From CAZDAW01 sp964503685 (GTDB lineage Bacteria > Chloroflexota > Anaerolineae > Anaerolineales > Anaerolineaceae), in contig CAZDAW010000004.1 in assembly GCA_964503685.1 (NCBI GenBank), forward strand, positions 9,984 through 73,983: DNA of 64,000 nucleotides, in the 5' to 3' direction. The notes below the pieces were generated by a model. It had not been told where the DNA came from, searched no databases, and saw only the letters and a program-made list of their open reading frames with translations. Of this stretch, positions 45,270-57,470 are shown in pieces. Made by a program: the position numbers and the translations under genes. Within the stretch, counting starts at the first letter, position 1; each line of letters opens with the position of its first letter.

Positions 45270-46394
45270 ATGCATCTACTCAAACAAGCATTATTCATCT
45301 TAAGCCTGTTGACAATCGTTCTCATGGCAGCATACGGCTCCGCTTATGCACAAGAAGCGACACCCCCACCTGCTGATGCGGTCAGTCTCAACATCACTCA
45401 GGTCGACACCTCGAAATTTCCCAGCGTGACGCTCTACGTTTCGGCTATCGATGAAAATGGCGAGCCAGTTGGGATTGACCCTTCTCGCCTGATAATTCAG
45501 GAAAACAACACCCCCATTGCAATCGATCAAATCGAAGGAAGCGGGAGCGTCGGGTCGTTGACCACTTTGCTGATTATCGATATTTCTGGCAGCATGAACT
45601 ATAATGAAAAACTCAAAGCAGCCAAAGCAGTCGCTATCGATTATATCAACCAGATGAGAGAGAACGACCAGGCCGGCTTAATGGCTTTCAATACCAAAGT
45701 TGATTACGTCCAGACAGTGACAGGAGATCATGCTGCCCTGATCGATGCAATCAATCACCTTGAAGCAGGCGGCGATACTGCCATGTACGACGCGCTGCTC
45801 GCCGGAACAGATGCGCTTAATTCCATATCAGGCCGCAAAGCCATCATCGCCCTGACAGACGGGTTGGATAATCGCAGTCTCTCCAAGCCGGAAGATGTTA
45901 TCCAGAGCATCGGGCAGGGCGGGCTATCTATCTCAACTGTCGGATTTGGAGAACCTTCACAGAGCAAAACCGACCTGTACGCGCTGGACGAGAAAGCGTT
46001 GCAATATCTGGCAGATAACGCCGGCGGGCGATATGGCTACGCGAATGACGAGGCCTCGCTGAGAACGCTGTATGATCTTTACCAGCGCGGTTTTCAGAGC
46101 GAATATGCCATCACCTACACTTCGCCGGCCAGACTCAGAGATGGGTTAAACCGCGCATTGAGCGTCTCTTTGAATAACAATAGCGCTCTTCCTGCTGCCG
46201 GCCAACAGGTTAAATACAACCCGGGCGGCCTGGTGCCTGAAGTCGGCGAAGCTGCACCCTGGTCGTTATTTTTTATTCTCCTGGGAATCTTTCTTGTGCT
46301 TCTATGCCTGCCATTTTTGTTCATACGCACAGCGAGTCTCTCAGCGGGAAAGACTACCGATCGTAAACGAGCCAGGATTAAACTCAAGGATTAG
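45270..46394 (+). CDS. secreted/membrane-anchored von Willebrand factor A protein
   Basis: 374 residues. Signal peptide to about residue 28 (YGSAYAQEA), a beta-sandwich N-terminal region, then a vWA domain (about 93-265) with a complete MIDAS: DISGS, Thr in GGDTAMYD and TDGLD. A transmembrane helix near the C-terminus (about 329-352, SLFFILLGIFLVLLCL) is followed by a basic cytoplasmic end. The vWA domain faces outward and probably binds a protein partner through a metal ion. Last gene of the operon. Its 3' end overlaps the convergent acetyltransferase gene by 11 bases, so no separate terminator fits here. Confidence 0.9.
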   Translation: MHLLKQALFILSLLTIVLMAAYGSAYAQEATPPPADAVSLNITQVDTSKFPSVTLYVSAIDENGEPVGIDPSRLIIQENNTPIAIDQIEGSGSVGSLTTLLIIDISGSMNYNEKLKAAKAVAIDYINQMRENDQAGLMAFNTKVDYVQTVTGDHAALIDAINHLEAGGDTAMYDALLAGTDALNSISGRKAIIALTDGLDNRSLSKPEDVIQSIGQGGLSISTVGFGEPSQSKTDLYALDEKALQYLADNAGGRYGYANDEASLRTLYDLYQRGFQSEYAITYTSPARLRDGLNRALSVSLNNNSALPAAGQQVKYNPGGLVPEVGEAAPWSLFFILLGIFLVLLCLPFLFIRTASLSAGKTTDRKRARIKLKD

Positions 46395-47025
46395 CAACCG
46401 GATAAAGATTTTTTACCATGCGGTGATAGCCGTGATAATGTATTTTAGATGGCAGCAATTTCTCATGAATTGTTGCCATTTTTTTATATCCAATCCGCTC
46501 ATATAATGAAATGGCTTCTTCATTACCGAAATCGACGGTCAATGAACATTTGGTCAATCCGGCAGCCAGGGCCTTCCGCTCGGCAAATTCAAGCAGGCAT
46601 CTACCGATTCCCTGACCGCGCAGTTCTTCAACAACCGCCACATTGTTGATAAAATATTCATCCGCTGCCGCTTCTTTTGCCGGCGATGTGAGCAATTCAT
46701 TGCGCACAAAACGCATCAAATCAATAACGCCATAAATCGACAATAACTGCCGGGCCAAAGTGACCTTAGAAAGCTCCAGATAGCGTCCGGGATAAGAAAG
46801 CAACAAACCGGCCACCCTGCCATCGATTTCTGCTAAATCAGTAAACTGGTAACTGAAACGATTATTTTCAGCCCTGTAGAGCTGATCAATAACCTGGATG
46901 GCACGCGAATAACTGCCAAGCCCGAACAAGAAATCGGCATAATCTCCCATCGTTTGATAAATGAGAGAAACGCAACCTGGGGCGTCTTCGATTGTTGCCG
47001 GACGGAATTTTATTCGATCGACCAT
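46384..47025 (-). CDS. GNAT-family N-acetyltransferase
   Basis: 213 residues. The C-terminal half holds the acetyl-CoA site VAVVEELRGQGIGRCLLEFAE and the end strand ISLYERIGYKKM. The N-terminal half (about 1-100) is a helical extension found in a subset of GNAT proteins. Substrate unknown. It is convergent with the vWA gene and overlaps it by 11 bases. Upstream, 47026-47199 is a gap with no gene; it contains several TATAAT-like AT-rich blocks on both strands. Confidence 0.85.
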   Translation of the reverse strand: MVDRIKFRPATIEDAPGCVSLIYQTMGDYADFLFGLGSYSRAIQVIDQLYRAENNRFSYQFTDLAEIDGRVAGLLLSYPGRYLELSKVTLARQLLSIYGVIDLMRFVRNELLTSPAKEAAADEYFINNVAVVEELRGQGIGRCLLEFAERKALAAGLTKCSLTVDFGNEEAISLYERIGYKKMATIHEKLLPSKIHYHGYHRMVKNLYPVANP

Positions 47026-47199
47026 TCAAACCCAAATAATTCCAGGCTGATATTAAGCATACACCCTGTTACAATAAATACCGACAATGACCAGCGACAT
47101 CCAGTTTCGGGTATATAATCGGCGGTTTTAAATAATACCTTTTATTATACGGCGCAAATTAGCGCTTATTTAGCCTTTTTGAAGAATCTCATGATTTAC

Positions 47200-49899
<2,700 letters not shown>

Positions 49900-49920
49900 T
49901 AAATACCTCCACACAGAATC

Positions 49921-50234
49921 AAAATAAAAAAATATCCTGCCGTCCATGAGGACGAAAGGATATTCAATCTTTCGCGGTACCACCTCAATTTGCCAGGTAA
50001 TCACTGGCACACTCATTGCCCTGGCTGACATAATTAAAAACAAATCAAACAGAGCTTCGCGCTAACGGGCTCACCCGTGCCGGTCTATTCTTCAGATGAC
50101 TGAATTTCTTCGGCAAAATAACCAGGCGACCTTCAGCGGAGAATGACTGAGAAGCGCTTTCAATCAAGGCGCTTCGTCTCTGTCAGCATACTTACCGCTT
50201 ACTCCTCCTGGCGTAGTTTATTATGTAGTTGTTA
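49921..50234 (-). promoter_or_regulatory. T-box riboswitch controlling valS
   Basis: On the minus strand: Stem I with closing CCAGG/CCTGG, AGCGG/CCGCT above it, and an internal loop carrying GAAGGTCG, where GTC (50130-50128) is the valine specifier codon. Further down lies the conserved T-box AGGTGGTACCGCG (49985-49973), whose TGGT pairs with the 3' end of uncharged tRNA-Val. The terminator AATATCC..CGTCC / GGACG..GGATATT plus T-run (49965-49921) closes the leader. Uncharged tRNA-Val should favour the antiterminator and raise valS transcription. Confidence 0.95.
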
Positions 50235-50240
50235 TGAAAG

Positions 50241-50269
50241 ATTATAGCTAAAACAATGGGCAGCGTCAA
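50241..50269 (-). promoter_or_regulatory. promoter of the valS T-box transcript
   Basis: Minus strand TTGACG (50269-50264), 17-base spacer, TATAAT (50246-50241). This is a near-consensus sigma-70-type promoter that starts transcription at about 50234, just before Stem I. Confidence 0.88.
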
Positions 50270-50276
50270 GCTATTA

Positions 50277-51341
50277 TCATTCCATCGTTTTAACCTGATC
50301 CTCCCACCGATGCCATGAACCGAATTTCTCCTCCAGAATTCGCCGACCTTCACCCGGAGAAGTTAGCCCATCTTTTTCAAGGTCTGCATCAACCATAATC
50401 CGCACCAGTTCTTTAAAGTGGATACGCGGATTCCAATTCAACACATCGCGCGCCTTGCCGGCGTTCGCCAGCAAATAATCCACTTCGGTCGGGCGGAAAT
50501 AGCGCGGATCGATACGTACATATTTTTCCCAATCCAGATTGACATAACTGAATGCTTCGGTCAGAAAATCACGGACAGTATGCGCTTCGCCTGTACCGAT
50601 GACAAAATCATCGGGCTTATCGTGCTGTAAAATTTTCCACATCGCCTCGACATATTCAGGAGCATAGCCCCAATCGCGCTTACTATCCAGATTACCCAGG
50701 TATAAATATTTCTGCTTGCCAGCCAAAATCGCGGCCAAGGCGCGAGTAATTTTACGGGTAACAAATGTTGCTCCGCGGCGAGGTGATTCATGATTGAACA
50801 GAATACCATTCGACACAAAAAGATTATAGCCCTGCCGGTAATTCCGCGTGACCCAACAGGCATAAACTTTTGCCGCTGCGTAAGGACTGAGCGGTTCAAA
50901 GGGCGTGTTCTCATCCTGGGGAGGTTTCGCACCACCAAACATCTCGCTGGAGGATGCTTGATAGAAACGCGTGCTGATGCCGCTCTTACGAATAGCTTCC
51001 AACAAACGGATTGTACCCAGCGCGGTTACATCGCCCGTGTACTCTGGTAAATCAAAGCTAACCCGAACATGACTCTGCGCCGCCAGATTATAAACTTCAT
51101 CGGGACGGACGTTATACATTATATCCAAAAGACTTTCCGAGCTCGAAATATCACCGTAATGTAAGTGAAGCTTAACCGACTCTCCATTATGCGGATCGCG
51201 GTAAAGATGATCAATCCGTTGTGTGTTAAATGTACTGGAACGCCGGATCAGACCATGCACCTCATATCCGTTGGCGATTAAATATTCAACCAGATATGAT
51301 CCATCCTGACCAGTAACACCGGTAATAAACGCTTTCTTCAT
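50277..51341 (-). CDS. gmd: GDP-mannose 4,6-dehydratase
   Basis: 354 residues, short-chain dehydrogenase fold. It converts GDP-mannose to GDP-4-keto-6-deoxymannose for fucose, rhamnose or perosamine-type sugars in surface glycans. Motifs: [16 protein letters not shown] (NADP site), [10 protein letters not shown] (catalytic Ser/Glu), [10 protein letters not shown] (YxxxK), and [16 protein letters not shown], the GMD signature. Length matches the family. SD GGAGGG lies before the ATG. The partner epimerase or reductase gene is not next to it. Confidence 0.95.
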   Translation of the reverse strand: MKKAFITGVTGQDGSYLVEYLIANGYEVHGLIRRSSTFNTQRIDHLYRDPHNGESVKLHLHYGDISSSESLLDIMYNVRPDEVYNLAAQSHVRVSFDLPEYTGDVTALGTIRLLEAIRKSGISTRFYQASSSEMFGGAKPPQDENTPFEPLSPYAAAKVYACWVTRNYRQGYNLFVSNGILFNHESPRRGATFVTRKITRALAAILAGKQKYLYLGNLDSKRDWGYAPEYVEAMWKILQHDKPDDFVIGTGEAHTVRDFLTEAFSYVNLDWEKYVRIDPRYFRPTEVDYLLANAGKARDVLNWNPRIHFKELVRIMVDADLEKDGLTSPGEGRRILEEKFGSWHRWEDQVKTME

Positions 51342-51493
51342 GAAAACCCTCCAACAAACTTAATGACTCTCATCCTTGCGCCTCCATTTTACCGCAGTTC
51401 TGGCCGGAAGCGAAGGGGGCTATTCTAAGGCGAATCCAAAGCTTCGATTTATGGGATGTATAATATGCGGTCAGCAAAGCCGACATCATATTA

Positions 51494-51532
51494 TGTCAAA
51501 TTTTTTGACAATTCCGGCTATTTGTGTTAATT
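51494..51532 (+). promoter_or_regulatory. candidate promoter with inverted-repeat operator before the MBL-fold gene
   Basis: Perfect inverted repeat TGTCAAA-TTT-TTTGACA (51494-51510). Its right end supplies a consensus TTGACA -35 (51505-51510), followed 16 bases later by a weak -10, TTAATT (51527-51532). A protein bound to the repeat would block the -35. Confidence 0.5.
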
Positions 51533-51564
51533 TAAGATGTTATTTTCGTGGCAAGGATGAGATT

Positions 51565-52461
51565 ATGCAACGTGAAAGAGTATCAGAAAACGTTTTTTGG
51601 TTTCAAAGTGATATTTACGCACAGGTTACAGCAGGCGTCATTGCCGGCCCCCAGTGGGCAGTATTGATCGATACCCTGGCAATGCCGGAAGAAACTTTGG
51701 CAATGCGCGATTTTATCGAGGATGAATTGAACATCCCGGTTCATTACATCATAAATACCCACCACCACGCCGATCACAGTTGGGGTAATTGTTTCTTCCC
51801 CGGTGCAACGGTTATCGGACATACAATCTGCCGTCAGATGATGGTCGAACGCGGCAACAGCGCGCTCGAATCTGCCCGGCGTCAGAATCCAACATTTCGC
51901 CAGGTCAAAATCGTTCCACCGCATCTCACTTTCGAGTCGGGAACATTATCTCTGCGAGTCGGCAAGAAAACGCTTGTTCTTTCAACTACCCCCGGTCACA
52001 GTCGGGATGGTATTTCGGTTCTGGTTGAGGAAGATCGCGTTCTGTTTGCCGGCGACGCATTTTTGCCATTGCCATACGTTGTCGATGGCGACATAGATGA
52101 AATGGTAACCTCGATCAAACGAATCGGCAAAATGGGATTGGAGAACATCGTTCAGGGGCACGGTGATATTATCTTGCGCGGCGAGATTGAAGAAGCGGTG
52201 AAAGAAAACCTGGCTTATCTGAATAATATCCGTAAAGCCGTTCGCTCAGCTGCACGTCGGCGCAATCCATTAGAAGTACTGGACGAAGTCACCATCGATT
52301 CGTGCGGAAAAAGCCGGGTTTACCTTGGCGGTCTGGCTGAAGACCTTCACCGGCGAAACTTGCGTGTACTCTACCGTCAAATTTCGCAAGAAGAATTGAA
52401 CTCAAAATCTCAAACCGAAATCGACGAAGGAGAAATCGAAGAAGATACGGTTGACGAATAA
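51565..52461 (+). CDS. metallo-beta-lactamase-fold hydrolase
   Basis: 298 residues. Zinc ligands: NTHHHADHSWGN (HxHxDH), TPGHSRDG, FAGDAF and GHGDIILRG, the full binuclear site of the MBL superfamily. The C-terminal helices (about 215-298) end in an acidic tail. Closest in layout to general MBL-fold hydrolases such as the SoxH/quorum-quenching-like group; substrate not determined. Start at 51565, with AAGGATGAG upstream. The frame from 51376 would add 63 residues covering the promoter region. Confidence 0.88.
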   Translation: MQRERVSENVFWFQSDIYAQVTAGVIAGPQWAVLIDTLAMPEETLAMRDFIEDELNIPVHYIINTHHHADHSWGNCFFPGATVIGHTICRQMMVERGNSALESARRQNPTFRQVKIVPPHLTFESGTLSLRVGKKTLVLSTTPGHSRDGISVLVEEDRVLFAGDAFLPLPYVVDGDIDEMVTSIKRIGKMGLENIVQGHGDIILRGEIEEAVKENLAYLNNIRKAVRSAARRRNPLEVLDEVTIDSCGKSRVYLGGLAEDLHRRNLRVLYRQISQEELNSKSQTEIDEGEIEEDTVDE

Positions 52462-52465
52462 AAAA

Positions 52466-53125
52466 TCAGGCTGCTTTTTTTTGTTTTGCGCGTAAACCGA
52501 CCAGACGTTCATTTCCCTCACGCAAACGCCGCAGATTGGGAATGAGCGCCCAGATCAACAATGCTTCGGCAATGACGCCGTAAACCACATACGACCACGG
52601 CGAATAACCCAGCCCGGCGCGAACACCAAAGATCACGATTGCAATAAGCGCTGTGCTCATCGTCGTGACGCTGGCGTAGCCAACCCACCAGTAAATACCC
52701 GCCCCAAGGAGTATCACTGCAGCGAAAGCAGGCGGCCATAAAGCCAGGATTCCACCAGCGCATGTTGCTCCACCGGCACCGCCCCGTAAATGCAGGCGGC
52801 CATCGCCATTCCGTTCTATCAAAAAAATTGAAAAATTATGACCCAGAATGGCCATCAAAGGCGCAACAACTCGCAGCCAGATACTGGCAGGCTCAACAAT
52901 TTGAGCGAGCACAACCGCCGCCGCGCCTTTCAAGGTATCCAATATGACTGTGACAAGGCCGGCCCAAACGCCTGCAGCGCGCATGGCATTGGTTCCCCCC
53001 GTCCGTCCGCTTTCAATCTGCCGGACATCCTTGCCAGATATAATTTTTACAACAAGCAAACCAAATGGAATTGCACCGATCAAATAAGAAGCCAACACAA
53101 CGCCAGCATCCATCCAGAATTTCAT
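52466..53125 (-). CDS. plsY: glycerol-3-phosphate acyltransferase PlsY
   Basis: 219 residues with five to six transmembrane helices. It transfers acyl groups from acyl phosphate to glycerol-3-phosphate, the first step of phospholipid synthesis. Motifs: SGRTGGTNAMRAAG (acyl-phosphate/G3P site), GHNFSIFL with the conserved His, and the Gly-rich RGGAGGATCAGG in place of the usual GGKGVAT. This loop carries no Lys, so the third motif is atypical. The C-terminal Lys-rich tail is about ten residues. AAGGAG lies ahead of the start. It is convergent with the MBL gene. Confidence 0.9.
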   Translation of the reverse strand: MKFWMDAGVVLASYLIGAIPFGLLVVKIISGKDVRQIESGRTGGTNAMRAAGVWAGLVTVILDTLKGAAAVVLAQIVEPASIWLRVVAPLMAILGHNFSIFLIERNGDGRLHLRGGAGGATCAGGILALWPPAFAAVILLGAGIYWWVGYASVTTMSTALIAIVIFGVRAGLGYSPWSYVVYGVIAEALLIWALIPNLRRLREGNERLVGLRAKQKKAA

Positions 53126-53195
53126 GCCAGTAAATCTCCTTCATTTTGCATAACATTATCTATATTTATAAACACATATCCATCCCATTAGTTAC

Positions 53196-53618
53196 TTAAA
53201 CGCGGAGCATGAATACATCCTGATAAGTTTCATTTTGTATCAGGTAAGCTCGCGCAGACCAATCCTCTTTACCGGGGAACCAGATGACAGAAATAACTCC
53301 GGGATATGCAAAATCTTCGATATCAATAAGAGAAGGCGTTTGCGGGCCGAATGGGTGAGAATGGAATATTCCGATTAAATCAAGGCGCTCCATTTCAACC
53401 CAATTAAAAAAACGCACTAATTCGACCGGCTCTACCAGAAAACGATCAGAGCGTTCTGCCACGTTTTTCATTGGGATAACCGCTTCGGCGCGGCCAAAAC
53501 GACCGGCTATCAAACCGCAGCCCTCTCTGGGGAAACAACGGGCAACCTCAGTTTTCATGATCTCCCAATGTTCCACAGTCACTTGTAGTGTTACAGAAAG
53601 GGAATCTATTTCAGCCAT
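53196..53618 (-). CDS. stand-alone JAMM/MPN-domain protein (Mov34/M67 family)
   Basis: 140 residues, one JAB domain. Zinc site: Glu in REGCGLIAG, then His-x-His-x7-Ser-x2-Asp in FHSHPFGPQTPSLIDIED, complete. Such small bacterial JAMM proteins process ubiquitin-like sulfur carriers or cysteine adducts. No sulfur-carrier gene is adjacent. It is only distantly related to the JAMM protein of the ubiquitin-like operon. Start set at ATG 53618; a GTG at 53633 is possible. It overlaps the membrane protein gene upstream by 13 bases. Confidence 0.87.
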   Translation of the reverse strand: MAEIDSLSVTLQVTVEHWEIMKTEVARCFPREGCGLIAGRFGRAEAVIPMKNVAERSDRFLVEPVELVRFFNWVEMERLDLIGIFHSHPFGPQTPSLIDIEDFAYPGVISVIWFPGKEDWSARAYLIQNETYQDVFMLRV

Positions 53619-54418
53619 AAGGCCAGCCCCCACAAGAACGTCAGCAGCAACAGAGGCTCAATCAACCAATTTTGTACAGGTTTACCTTCTTCAAGCGAGC
53701 CCGCAAAACTTATCAACGCAAAGGGAACGCCCAGCAGTAAAAGACCAAAACGGATGGGGGAAAGAGGTAAATAATGCAAACCAGTTGCAAATTGCGCCGT
53801 GAGCAAGGCGATTGCCACAGCCCAACCCCAAACCCGACGCTCCCCCAGGCGGAGAGAAAGCGTTCTTAAACTGATCAACCCCGCTGCCGGCGTCAGAGCA
53901 GGTAAAAGAATATACAGTCTGGCGTTCGACGCCATCATCGAAATTGCCAGGATTAAAAACAATGCCAGTGAAATACCCGTCAGGGCCGCTGTGGCCAGCG
54001 GATAGAGTACATCGCTGGGATCTATCGTAATATATTCGGCAACGAAAACCAGAATCAGGATCGCTGTCGCCAAAGCGAAAGCTCCCCACCACATCAAACC
54101 GCCCGGCAAACTGTAAAGCGGAACACCAATCACCCAGGCGGTTAATGCCGGAAGAATCCAGTGATCAATCGTGCTGCCCCCTTCGAGAGACGGATGGCTG
54201 CGTAACAACCAATCGGAGCCAACCGCCGCCAGACCTGCAACCAGCATAGATAACAATGTATGGATATCGACTCGCAACGGCAGATAAACGCCAAAAGCCA
54301 ACAATTCCAGGCTGCGGGTGGGTAGTTCCAGCACGTGCATCAAGCCGTAACCTAATAAGATGACAGCTGAAAGCACACTTAGACGATTGGCATCCGGTAA
54401 ATTATGATGCTCATTCAC
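53606..54418 (-). CDS. polytopic membrane protein of unknown function
   Basis: About 270 residues from a GTG at 54418 (MNEHHNLPDANRLSVLS...). Eight or so hydrophobic helices fill the chain, with short polar loops such as SDWLLRSHPSLEGG. I do not recognise the family. The open frame extends to 54499, past the start of the divergent gene at 54488, so the shorter form is preferred. The stop overlaps the JAMM gene, which suggests co-transcription. Confidence 0.65.
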   Translation of the reverse strand: MNEHHNLPDANRLSVLSAVILLGYGLMHVLELPTRSLELLAFGVYLPLRVDIHTLLSMLVAGLAAVGSDWLLRSHPSLEGGSTIDHWILPALTAWVIGVPLYSLPGGLMWWGAFALATAILILVFVAEYITIDPSDVLYPLATAALTGISLALFLILAISMMASNARLYILLPALTPAAGLISLRTLSLRLGERRVWGWAVAIALLTAQFATGLHYLPLSPIRFGLLLLGVPFALISFAGSLEEGKPVQNWLIEPLLLLTFLWGLALWLK

Positions 54419-54487
54419 ATTGAAGATTGTACCCGGCTCTTGATTGTCTGCCAAGTGAATCGATGGTATGGTAAAATAATAGGCTGT

Positions 54488-55519
54488 ATGAATACACAAC
54501 TCAAAATGAAACTTCCAACACCACCCAAGCTAACCAGCACTATTGCGGCTGGTTTCAACGCGATTACCAATCATATCTGGCTGATTCTCCTGCCGGTTGC
54601 ATTAGATCTGTTGCTCTGGTTCGGCCCCCATTTACAGGTAAAGAGCTTATTACAGCCTCTGATCGAACAGACCCCGTTGGCATTCAACGAATTGAATTCA
54701 CCTCAATTTGAACAGGCAATGAGCGCCGGACAACAAGCCTGGCAAATACTGGCAGATCGCATTAATTTGCTTATGTTTCTACGTACTTTTCCGATCGGTC
54801 TTTTCAGTCTGATGTTCGGACACGCCCCGATTCAAAACCCGCTCGGAACGCCTGTGATGATCGAAGTCACCTCTCCGACGCAAGTCGTTTTCTTGTGGTT
54901 ACTATTATCGTTAATCGGCATTCTCATCGGCAGCGTCTTTTTTGCCAGCGTATCCAAAGCCGCTCTTAAAAGCAAAGAGACATTATCATTCGGCGTCGTA
55001 GGCTGGTACACATTGCAGGCTTTATTACTGACTGTGATGCTCATCGTTCTGGTGATTGGCATCAGTTTACCTGTATCCTGCATTATTTCGCTTTTAGCGC
55101 TGATCAGCCCCAGCATTGCACAGATTATTTTGCTTATTGGCGGGACTCTTATGGTCTGGTTTCTGGCGCCGTTTATCTTCGCTCCGCACGGCATTTTCAC
55201 TTTTCATTACAATATCTGGCATTCCATTCAAACCAGCATCCGCCTGGTGCGTTACACGTTGCCGGCAACCGGACTAATCATCCTCAGCGCGTTCATTCTC
55301 AACCTGGGTTTGCACCTGCTCTGGGGCGCAGCGCCCGAAAATTCATGGATGAGTCTGGTTGGCATCTTTGGACACGCTTTTATTTCGACCAGCTTATTAG
55401 CAGCCAGTTTTATTTACTATCGGGATGTATTACAGTGGCTTCAGGAGATGATGCAACTTAAATTAGAAAAAGCTGCAGAAGTTCAACCCCAGAGCGACTT
55501 TACTGACGAATCCCGTTAA
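54488..55519 (+). CDS. polytopic membrane protein of unknown function
   Basis: 343 residues with six or seven transmembrane helices. The N-terminal TSTIAAGFNAITNHIWLILLPVALDLLLW looks like an entry helix, followed by an extracytoplasmic stretch (about 55-125), four closely spaced helices and a further pair. The acidic C-terminal tail is cytoplasmic or disordered. Family not recognised. Start at 54488 rather than 54404, because the latter region overlaps the divergent gene. It lies 18 bases before gyrB and is probably co-transcribed. Confidence 0.7.
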   Translation: MNTQLKMKLPTPPKLTSTIAAGFNAITNHIWLILLPVALDLLLWFGPHLQVKSLLQPLIEQTPLAFNELNSPQFEQAMSAGQQAWQILADRINLLMFLRTFPIGLFSLMFGHAPIQNPLGTPVMIEVTSPTQVVFLWLLLSLIGILIGSVFFASVSKAALKSKETLSFGVVGWYTLQALLLTVMLIVLVIGISLPVSCIISLLALISPSIAQIILLIGGTLMVWFLAPFIFAPHGIFTFHYNIWHSIQTSIRLVRYTLPATGLIILSAFILNLGLHLLWGAAPENSWMSLVGIFGHAFISTSLLAASFIYYRDVLQWLQEMMQLKLEKAAEVQPQSDFTDESR

Positions 55520-57457
<1,938 letters not shown>

Positions 57458-57470
57458 ATAAAACAGCGGA

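Noticed and set aside
49900..50043. 48-residue N-terminal extension of valyl-tRNA synthetase
   Set aside because: The stretch encodes the T-box antiterminator and terminator, and a good ribosome binding site with ATG lies at 49899.
51376..51564. 63-residue N-terminal extension of the MBL-fold protein
   Set aside because: The segment holds the promoter and inverted repeat and looks noncoding. ATG 51565 has a ribosome binding site and starts the fold.
53606..54499. Full-length 297-residue form of the membrane protein
   Set aside because: It would overlap the divergent gene start at 54488 and carries a polar N-terminus. The GTG at 54418 gives a more natural start.
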